Assembly (NCBI GenBank): GCA_025352435.1
Contig: JANXTN010000320.1
Location: 1-7,521, forward strand
Direction: 5' to 3'
Length of the DNA: 7,521 nucleotides
Origin: Ferruginibacter sp.
GTDB lineage: Bacteria > Bacteroidota > Bacteroidia > Chitinophagales > Chitinophagaceae
Part shown: in pieces, positions 1 through 5,161 of the stretch
Position numbering within the stretch: position 1 is the stretch's first letter
How the letters are laid out: every line of letters starts with the position of its first letter
Position numbers and translations under genes: made by a program
Notes under the pieces: generated by a model
Told to the model about the DNA's origin: nothing
Database searches by the model: none
The model's input: only the letters and a program-made list of their open reading frames with translations

Positions 1-132
1 AAATGTATTAGGATTTCCCTGCGCTTCAGTCCTGGCTTCTTTACTGCTCAATACATCATACGGTTTTGATGCTACAGCTTTTGCAAGTGTTACTTCGGGC
101 CTTAATGCTGCAAAGGGTGAAATTGTAATCAT
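1..132 (-). CDS. DUF1015-family protein, N-terminal fragment (cut by window edge)
   Basis: An open frame starts at ATG 132-130 and stays open for 44 codons to the left edge, so only the N-terminus is visible. It begins MITISPFAALRPEVTLAKAV and continues with SKPYDVLSSKEAR and EAQGNP. This matches the conserved start of the DUF1015 family: a 'PF.ALRP' strand, then '.. PYDV.. .EAR..A.GNP'. Members are usually around 400 residues, cytosolic and of unknown biochemical function. In Bacteroidetes and other bacteria they are often found near serine biosynthesis genes. Here the gene lies 116 bp downstream of serC on the same strand, so co-transcription is plausible. I see no clear TAnnTTTG promoter in the gap. 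The family call rests on recognising the N-terminal motif only, and most of the protein is outside the window. Confidence 0.8.
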   Translation of the reverse strand, partial: MITISPFAALRPEVTLAKAVASKPYDVLSSKEARTEAQGNPNTF

Positions 133-248
133 GTATTTTAATTAATAATTTATAGATAGTAATTAATAATGCTTTATTATCAATTATTGTTCCTTTTAAA
201 AAGCCTGTCACTTTGTGATGTGTTATGAATTTTATTAGTTATTAATTA
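133..248. other. AT-rich serC/DUF1015 intergenic gap
   Basis: This 116-bp spacer lies between the serC stop and the DUF1015 start. It is strongly AT-rich, with several ATTAAT/TAATTA-like repeats. It holds one small dyad, TCAC (208-211) and GTGA (215-218) around a 3-nt loop. On the minus strand the dyad is followed by a run of five T within GGCTTTTT, which is a weak terminator-like arrangement with only a 4-bp stem. No convincing promoter was seen on the minus strand. The spacer could be transcribed through, or could partly terminate serC transcripts; the sequence does not decide. Confidence 0.4.
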
Positions 249-1316
249 CTAATTATTATTTTTTTCAAACTCCTTCATAAGTTCTACCAAATAAGCTACA
301 CTGCTTATTGGCATTGCATTGTATAAAGATGCCCTAAAACCTCCCACACTTCTGTGCCCTTTAATACCAATGATGTTATTATCCGTAGCATATTGTAAAA
401 AAGCCGCTTCTTTTTCTGCATCTGCCATTACAAAACAAACATTCATTTTGCTGCGATCTTCTACCGCAACTGTTCCTGCGAACAAACTGTTTCTATCTAT
501 TTCCCCATACAGCATGGCGGCTTTCTCATTGTTTATTTTCTCTATTGCTTTTACGCCGCCCTGATTTTTCAACCAACGCAATGTAAGCATACAGGTGTAT
601 ACAGCAAATACCGGAGGCGTGTTCAGCATACTTCCTTCTGCTATGTGGTTTCTGTAATCCATCATAGTGGGAATGTTGCGCTTTACTTTTCCGAGGATAT
701 TTTTATTTACAACAACAATGGTCACACCTGCCGCACCAATGTTTTTTTGCGCACCGGCGTAGATAAGATCGAAAGCATTAAAATTCATTTCTCTACTCAA
801 GATATCGCTGCTCATATCTGCCACCATAAAGTTAGAAGTAACAGGAAGTTTTTGCCACTGTGTTCCGTAGATGGTATTATTGGTTGTTATGTGTAAATAT
901 TTTGCATCGTTTGGTACTGCAAAATCTTTTGGCAAAAAAGTATAATTCTTTTTTCGTGAAGAGCAAACAACTTCCGGCTTGCCAAACAATTTTGCTTCTT
1001 TAATTGCTTTGTAAGCCCATAACCCAGTATCGGTATAAGCTGCAGTTTCTTTGAGGTCTAGCAGGTTCATAGGTACCTGCATAAATTGAGTAGATGCGCC
1101 TCCGTGCAAAAACAAGACTTCGTGGTTATCATCTAAGTTCATCAACTCCCTCATTAATTCTCTCGCCTCTTTCATGATGGCTTCAAAAGCGGGTGTGCGG
1201 TGGCCGTATTCCAGTATAGAAAGCCCGGAATGATTATAATCTAATACCGCTGACGCAGCTTCTTCAAAGACTTCTTTTGGTAATATTGATGGACCTGCAT
1301 TGAAATTGTAAACCAC
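249..1316 (-). CDS. serC: Phosphoserine aminotransferase SerC (GTG start)
   Basis: This PLP enzyme (EC 2.6.1.52) transfers the amino group of glutamate to 3-phosphohydroxypyruvate to give phosphoserine, in serine biosynthesis; it also serves pyridoxine synthesis in some bacteria. The 355-residue length is normal for the family. It opens with YNFNAGPSILP. Key sites visible are GHR (38-40), HGGAST (71-76), Trp100, NNTIYGTQ (146-153), the PLP-pyridine Asp167 in VADMSS, the Schiff-base Lys191 in GAQKNIG, NTPP (232-235, contributed across the dimer) and Arg328 in GGFRASLYNA. The Asp-Lys spacing of 24 equals that of E. coli SerC (174/198). The start is a GTG at 1316-1314; no in-frame ATG lies just upstream, and a promoter ends about 20 bp before it, leaving room for only a short leader. 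The stop is TAG. The next gene is a DUF1015 member; serA is not between them. Confidence 0.96.
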   Translation of the reverse strand: MVYNFNAGPSILPKEVFEEAASAVLDYNHSGLSILEYGHRTPAFEAIMKEARELMRELMNLDDNHEVLFLHGGASTQFMQVPMNLLDLKETAAYTDTGLWAYKAIKEAKLFGKPEVVCSSRKKNYTFLPKDFAVPNDAKYLHITTNNTIYGTQWQKLPVTSNFMVADMSSDILSREMNFNAFDLIYAGAQKNIGAAGVTIVVVNKNILGKVKRNIPTMMDYRNHIAEGSMLNTPPVFAVYTCMLTLRWLKNQGGVKAIEKINNEKAAMLYGEIDRNSLFAGTVAVEDRSKMNVCFVMADAEKEAAFLQYATDNNIIGIKGHRSVGGFRASLYNAMPISSVAYLVELMKEFEKNNN

Positions 1317-1336
1317 TGTGTATAATTTTGAACGGG

Positions 1337-1368
1337 CAAAAGTATGAAAATTAAAAGAAGCCCGTCAA
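1337..1368 (-). promoter_or_regulatory. serC promoter, Bacteroidetes type
   Basis: On the minus strand, TACTTTTG (1344-1337) matches the Bacteroidetes -7 consensus TAnnTTTG exactly. A TTG (1368-1366), inside a TTTTG run, sits 21 nt upstream as the -33 element. Transcription would begin about 10-15 nt before the GTG start codon of serC, giving a very short leader. A 6-bp GC-rich inverted repeat, ACGGGC (1332-1337) and GCCCGT (1360-1365) on the plus strand, brackets the spacer and the -7 box. It could be an operator, although no partner regulator is visible. Confidence 0.6.
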
Positions 1369-1377
1369 AAGCCCATT

Positions 1378-2358
1378 TTAATCCTCCTCCTTCCCAATCA
1401 TTTTACCCGAGCTGTTCCATTTGCTGTTCATCTCTTCAAATTCTTTTATATCTGCTTCGCTAAAATTTTGTTTTACCAAACCCTTTAAATCCGGTTGCCC
1501 TGCATTTACCCAAGCAGTGTACCAGAAAGATGCAATGCTTTGTATAGAAAGCCGCATTCTTCGCTCTACCATACCATCTAATTTTTTATTAAAAGCCAGT
1601 GTGAAAGCGGTTGAATACTGCCGAATCACTTTGCCGTTTCTGTTCTCAAAAGAATATTTTTGATCTGCAGAAAATTGCTTTGATAATTCTCTTTCAAAAT
1701 TCAACACGCTGTCACTTGCTTTTGCACTTTCCAATACTCTGTCCCAAATGTATGTGCCAGGGTCTTTAATGTAAACTGCTTTTCCAATCATAAAATCCCA
1801 TTCCTTTTCTGCAAGCAGTTCTGGTACACGGCTTTCCCAAAAACCATGTATACCTTTCTGGTTCGTGTATTGCCCGTTGTGGTTGCTGTTTGCATGCAGC
1901 GGCACATGAGCATCAGCAATATAATGCCCAAGCTCCGCACTGTTTTTAATTATGCTGCTGTAGTTTTTATCTTTAAAAGCGTTGGTCAATCGTTGCAGCA
2001 TTACCTGTACATGCCATGGCACAATGCCTTGGCTTTGTAAAGTATCTTCAGAAAACTTTGCAATAGCATCTTTCCATTTGTGTGGTAACGAATCAAAAGG
2101 ATATTTGCCATAATAATCAATATCAATAAAGTGCCTCGAACCTTCCTCTTTTACAGCGTAGCGCCGTTTATCTGGATCCACAGCATGTTCAGATAAAAAA
2201 GCAATATTTGGTTTGTACAAAACCATCATATCCGGTGGCAATAAAAAGCAGGCGTAGTAATTTATTTTTTGATGGGCAAAAAAGCCCCAGCAGAATGATG
2301 GCAGATAACTGAATAACATCGCAACTAAAATCGTAAAAGAAACAATTGTTTTTTTCAT
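1378..2358 (-). CDS. Secreted zinc-dependent phospholipase C / S1-P1 nuclease superfamily protein
   Basis: This 326-residue protein has a Sec signal peptide (about 1-23: KK, a hydrophobic core, then SFC) with cleavage expected just before Trp24. That matters because in this superfamily the mature N-terminal Trp is itself a zinc ligand. The whole tri-zinc ligand set of PLC/P1 nuclease can be traced: Trp24, His29 (WGFFAH), Asp61 (EHAVDPDKRR), His76 (RHFIDID), His145 and Asp149 and His155 (HYIADAHVPLH), His171 and Glu175 (HGFWE). The last ligand is Glu, as in Bacillus cereus PLC, whereas P1 nuclease has Asp. It is likely an active periplasmic or secreted phosphodiesterase. Whether the substrate is phospholipid, nucleic acid or something else cannot be read from the sequence. 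The gene follows the DUF502 gene by 70 bp on the same strand. ATG at 2358, stop TAA. Confidence 0.87.
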   Translation of the reverse strand: MKKTIVSFTILVAMLFSYLPSFCWGFFAHQKINYYACFLLPPDMMVLYKPNIAFLSEHAVDPDKRRYAVKEEGSRHFIDIDYYGKYPFDSLPHKWKDAIAKFSEDTLQSQGIVPWHVQVMLQRLTNAFKDKNYSSIIKNSAELGHYIADAHVPLHANSNHNGQYTNQKGIHGFWESRVPELLAEKEWDFMIGKAVYIKDPGTYIWDRVLESAKASDSVLNFERELSKQFSADQKYSFENRNGKVIRQYSTAFTLAFNKKLDGMVERRMRLSIQSIASFWYTAWVNAGQPDLKGLVKQNFSEADIKEFEEMNSKWNSSGKMIGKEED

Positions 2359-2395
2359 CCTATAATATAATCAGCTTGGTAAGTATGAACTTTTC

Positions 2396-2413
2396 ATTTG
2401 CAAATTTGCAAAT
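2396..2413. repeat. 18-bp perfect palindrome upstream of the zinc hydrolase gene
   Basis: ATTTGCAAATTTGCAAAT reads the same on both strands and also contains two tandem copies of TTTGCAAA. It sits 37 bp upstream of the hydrolase start and 15 bp past the DUF502 stop. It could be a binding site for a dimeric regulator, or form a 6-bp-stem RNA hairpin. A second dyad, AAATCTT (2410-2416) and AAGATTT (2424-2430), overlaps its right end and the DUF502 stop codon, so in RNA the two structures could compete. No clear T-run follows on the minus strand, so I do not call a terminator. No clear TAnnTTTG promoter was found in this gap. Confidence 0.45.
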
Positions 2414-2428
2414 CTTCACATTTAAGAT

Positions 2429-3034
2429 TTATTCTTCCGAAATATGCGTAACTCCTCCACTCAATGCAAATTTCATGGTCTGTGCGCTGGAGATATGTGT
2501 GATGTGTTTGATTCTTGCCCTCGGCAGTATGTACACATTTCCCGCAACAGAATATGCCATTGGAATATATACAGCTACATGGTCTACAAGTCCAAAATCA
2601 CTCATATCTTCTTTGGTTATAAACCCCATGCGCCACACATCATTGTCATCCACATTTGCCAACACATTTTGTGTAAACTTTTTCTTATCGCCTGCAAAGG
2701 CTTCAAAAAAATCTCTGGTGGTACCATAAATATGTTTTATACCCGGTGCTTTCTGCATTGCTTTATCTAAAAAACTGATAATGCGGCTTGTTATAAAAAA
2801 CGAACTGAAATAACCAATAGAAATTATCGCAACCAAAATAATGATAAATCCGAGCCCATAGTTCTGCACATGAGTAACACCAATTTCATCTTTGTAGCTA
2901 AAAATGGGTATCCAGCCATCAATAGTTGATACCACAAAAAACAATGCATAGATCGTAATAGCAACGGGTGCCATAATTAATAATCCCTGTAAAAAATATT
3001 GCAGAAACTTTCGGTATTCAAATGGTTTTTCCAT
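2429..3034 (-). CDS. DUF502-family inner-membrane protein
   Basis: This 201-residue protein has two strong hydrophobic segments, about residues 12-36 (FLQGLLIMAPVAITIYALFFV) and 59-82 (YGLGFIIILVAIISIGYF). The C-terminal soluble half includes PGIKHIYGTTRDFFEAF (97-113) and VAVYIPMAYSVAGNVYILPR (153-172). This is the DUF502 family layout (Pfam PF04367): a G-L-L-x-x-x-P-x-x-I-T first helix, 'P.i..iY...rq', then a 'v.vfvPt.pnp.sG.....' strand. The family is widespread in bacteria and related to plant COV/LCV proteins; no molecular function is established. The usual length is about 200 residues, so the gene appears intact. It is divergent from the TetR-efflux operon and upstream of the zinc hydrolase. 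ATG at 3034, TAA stop. Confidence 0.85.
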   Translation of the reverse strand: MEKPFEYRKFLQYFLQGLLIMAPVAITIYALFFVVSTIDGWIPIFSYKDEIGVTHVQNYGLGFIIILVAIISIGYFSSFFITSRIISFLDKAMQKAPGIKHIYGTTRDFFEAFAGDKKKFTQNVLANVDDNDVWRMGFITKEDMSDFGLVDHVAVYIPMAYSVAGNVYILPRARIKHITHISSAQTMKFALSGGVTHISEE

Positions 3035-3053
3035 GTTGCGCTAAGTTGAATTA

Positions 3054-3061
3054 CAAATATA
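3054..3061 (-). promoter_or_regulatory. Possible -7 element for the DUF502 gene
   Basis: The minus strand reads TATATTTG (3061-3054), an exact match to the Bacteroidetes TAnnTTTG -7 box. It ends 19 bp before the DUF502 ATG, which fits a short leader. I do not find a TTG about 19-21 nt upstream, so the -33 element is missing or degenerate. In AT-rich DNA this motif alone can occur by chance. Confidence 0.4.
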
Positions 3062-3133
3062 ATTTATTGTTGGGCGCACACTCGATTTCTCTTTTCAGTT
3101 AAAAAATATGATGGACGGTAATTATTTATTAAC

Positions 3134-3165
3134 ATGGAAACTTGGGTTACATTAAAAGTTTCCAT
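3134..3165. promoter_or_regulatory. Candidate TetR operator: perfect 10-bp inverted repeat
   Basis: ATGGAAACTT (3134-3143) and AAGTTTCCAT (3156-3165) are exact reverse complements separated by 12 bp. The repeat covers the -33 TTG of the TetR gene promoter and touches the first base of its -7 box, so a bound protein would block RNA polymerase. TetR-family repressors bind inverted repeats as dimers and often regulate their own promoter. The adjacent tetR-type gene heads the efflux operon, so binding by its own product is the natural inference, not proven here. Confidence 0.6.
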
Positions 3166-3172
3166 AGTTTTG
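3142..3172 (+). promoter_or_regulatory. Promoter of the tetR-efflux operon, Bacteroidetes type
   Basis: TTG (3142-3144), a 20-nt spacer, then TAGTTTTG (3165-3172) match the Bacteroidetes -33/-7 consensus (TTG, about 20 nt, TAnnTTTG) exactly. The expected start of transcription is only a few bases before ATG 3182, so the mRNA would have a very short or almost absent leader. This favours ATG 3182 over the in-frame ATG at 3134, which lies upstream of the transcription start and inside the operator arm. Confidence 0.65.
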
Positions 3173-3181
3173 CGTCCGATT

Positions 3182-3826
3182 ATGGAAGAAAGTTTAACAA
3201 CAGCAGAAAGAATAAAGCACAAAGCACATGAGCTTTTTATGCAGTTTGGGCTTAAAAGTGTAAGCATGGATGATATTGCCACCAAACTCGGCATCAGCAA
3301 AAAAACCATTTACCAATACTATGCAGATAAAGATGCACTGGTAGATGACGTTATAAAATCAGTATTGCAGCATAGTGAAGCATGTTGCGATGCCGATACC
3401 AAAAAAGCAGACAATGCTGTGCATGAAATTTTTCTGGCAATGGATTTTATTATGGAAGTATTCAGGTCTATGAACCCGTCTCTTCTTTTTGATATGCAAA
3501 AGTATTATCCCGCCGCCTACCAAAAATTTGCAAAGCATAAAAATGATTACCTGTTTGGTGTAATAAAACACAACCTAAAACGGGGAATGGAAGAAGGCTT
3601 GTACAGAGATGATTTAAAGGTAGAAGTAATCGCCCGTTTTAGAGTAGAGAGTATGATGCTGCCTTTCAATCCTGAATTTCATACAAAAGTAAAACTCAAC
3701 CTGGCCGCAGTTGAACAGGAAATAACACTACACTTCTTATTTGGAATGGTTTCTCCCAAAGGCTACAAGCTTGCTGTAAAATACAGGCTGGATAGATTAA
3801 AAAAGATTAATAAAGATGAAAAGTAA
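3182..3826 (+). CDS. TetR/AcrR-family transcriptional regulator of the efflux operon
   Basis: This 214-residue protein has a typical TetR N-terminal domain. Helix 1 is AERIKHKAHELFMQFGLKSVSM (8-29). The helix-turn-helix is DDIATKLGISKKTIYQYYADKDALV (30-54), carrying the family signature of a G-I-S-x-x-T-I/L-Y-x-Y/H-F/Y turn followed by K-x-x-L. The helical C-terminal part (about 60-214) is the ligand/dimer domain and has no recognisable specific ligand signature. The frame is open back to ATG 3134, but the TetR homology starts only at MEESLTTAERIK. The promoter -7 box also ends at 3172, so 3182 is chosen. It is the first gene of the operon, and its last 11 bases overlap the start of the outer-membrane factor gene. 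Likely a local repressor of the pump genes and of itself, relieved by a small molecule (inference). Confidence 0.92.
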   Translation: MEESLTTAERIKHKAHELFMQFGLKSVSMDDIATKLGISKKTIYQYYADKDALVDDVIKSVLQHSEACCDADTKKADNAVHEIFLAMDFIMEVFRSMNPSLLFDMQKYYPAAYQKFAKHKNDYLFGVIKHNLKRGMEEGLYRDDLKVEVIARFRVESMMLPFNPEFHTKVKLNLAAVEQEITLHFLFGMVSPKGYKLAVKYRLDRLKKINKDEK

Positions 3827-5150
3827 AATGATGAAATTATATACCGTATTGTTTTTTACGCTGTTTGCATTTGCTGCAAATGCACAAAAAATAAACAGCT
3901 TCTCTGTGCAGCAGGCAGTAGATTATGCCAAGCAAAACAGTGTGCAGGTAAAAAATGCACTACTCGATTATCAGGTACAGAAGCAAACAAACAGAGAAAT
4001 CACAGCCGCCGCCTATCCACAGTTAAATGCCACGGGAACCTTTAATGATTATCTCGCAATTCCTACAAGTTTATTGCCCGCAGCAATTAATGGTGGCCCG
4101 GCAGGTACCTATTTTCCTGTAAAATTTGGTACAAAATACAACGCTACCGGCGGCTTTGATGTGAGCCAGTTGTTGTTTGACGGGCAGGTTTTTGTCGGAT
4201 TGATTGCAAGGGGTGTTGCGCTGAAGTTTTATGAAAAGCAAACAGAGATTACAGAGGAAATGATCAATGTCAATGTGCAGAAGATTTATTATCAGTTGGT
4301 AGTTGGAAAAAAACAAATGACTTCCATTGATGCCAACATAGAGCGTTTTGAAAAATTATTAAAAGACACCAAAGAAATTTACAAACAGGGTTTTGCTGAA
4401 AAACTGGATGTAGATAAAGTAAGTGTACAGTTAAACAACCTTCAAACCGAAAAAATAAAAATACAGAGCCAGTTAGATGCGGGCAATGCAGGGCTGAAAT
4501 TTTTGCTGAACATGCCGCAAAAAGATTCTTTGCTCTTAACAGATTCTATAACAGAAGATAAAATAAAAGAAAACATTCTTGCTGCCGATTATAAATACGA
4601 AGACAGAAAAGAATACCAGTACTTAACCATAGCCAAGCAATTAAATGAGTACAATGTAAGAAGGTATAAACTGAGTTACCTGCCCACGCTGTCTGCATTT
4701 GGTAACTATAGCAAGAATGCACAAAGACAAAGGTTTGACTTCTTTAAAGGAGGTCAGTGGTTTAGTACATCCCTTATTGGCCTGAGATTAAACGTTCCCA
4801 TATTTGATGGTTTTGCGAAAAGTGCCAGAGTACAAAAAGCGAAGATTGAGGTACAGCGTAGCGTGAATAACATGGAGCAACTTAGATCATCTATTGACAA
4901 TGATGTAGCCCAGGCAAGATTAAAAATTACTGCTGCTGTTGTTACGATGGATAACCAAAAGAAAAACATTGAGCTGGCGGAGAAAGTATACAACACTACA
5001 AAAATAAAATACGAACAGGGCCTGGGCAATAACCAGGAAATATACAATGCACAGGCAGAACTAAAAATTGCGCAAAACAATTATTACAGTGCATTGTACG
5101 ATGCCATCATTGCAAAAATTGATTATCAAAAGGCCATTGGCAAACTATAA
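3816..5150 (+). CDS. TolC-family outer-membrane efflux protein
   Basis: This is the outer-membrane channel of a tripartite pump; a trimer would form a barrel plus a long periplasmic alpha-tunnel. The 444-residue length is typical of Bacteroidetes OEP proteins. A Sec signal peptide ends at ANA|Q (cleavage near 23/24). The two OEP repeats are visible: AYPQL (66-70) answers SYLPTL (287-292), LLFDGQVF (119-126) answers PIFDGFAKSA (328-337), and YKQGFAEKLDVDKVSVQL (189-206) answers YEQGLGNNQEIYNAQAEL (399-416). The second halves of both repeats are long amphipathic helices. The start at 3816 overlaps the tetR 3' end by 11 bp. ATGs at 3828 and 3831 would give a slightly shorter signal peptide and no overlap, and cannot be excluded. 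The adaptor gene follows after 11 bp. Confidence 0.93.
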   Translation: MKSKMMKLYTVLFFTLFAFAANAQKINSFSVQQAVDYAKQNSVQVKNALLDYQVQKQTNREITAAAYPQLNATGTFNDYLAIPTSLLPAAINGGPAGTYFPVKFGTKYNATGGFDVSQLLFDGQVFVGLIARGVALKFYEKQTEITEEMINVNVQKIYYQLVVGKKQMTSIDANIERFEKLLKDTKEIYKQGFAEKLDVDKVSVQLNNLQTEKIKIQSQLDAGNAGLKFLLNMPQKDSLLLTDSITEDKIKENILAADYKYEDRKEYQYLTIAKQLNEYNVRRYKLSYLPTLSAFGNYSKNAQRQRFDFFKGGQWFSTSLIGLRLNVPIFDGFAKSARVQKAKIEVQRSVNNMEQLRSSIDNDVAQARLKITAAVVTMDNQKKNIELAEKVYNTTKIKYEQGLGNNQEIYNAQAELKIAQNNYYSALYDAIIAKIDYQKAIGKL

Positions 5151-5161
5151 AATTTACCAAA

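Noticed and set aside
208..218. Possible serC terminator (TCAC/GTGA stem followed by a short T-run on the minus strand)
   Set aside because: The stem is only 4 bp and the T-run five bases; too weak to call as an intrinsic terminator.
319..896. Plus-strand open frames opposite serC
   Set aside because: They lie wholly inside the well-supported serC gene on the other strand, have low-complexity translations and show no family motif; they are shadows.
2346..2770. Two overlapping plus-strand frames opposite the DUF502 gene
   Set aside because: They lie almost wholly antisense to the DUF502 gene, which has clear family features; the translations are Cys/Ser/Phe-rich and resemble no known protein.
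3064..3309. Minus-strand frame across the divergent region and tetR start
   Set aside because: It covers the tetR promoter and the DNA-binding domain of tetR in antisense; no recognisable motif and no promoter for it.
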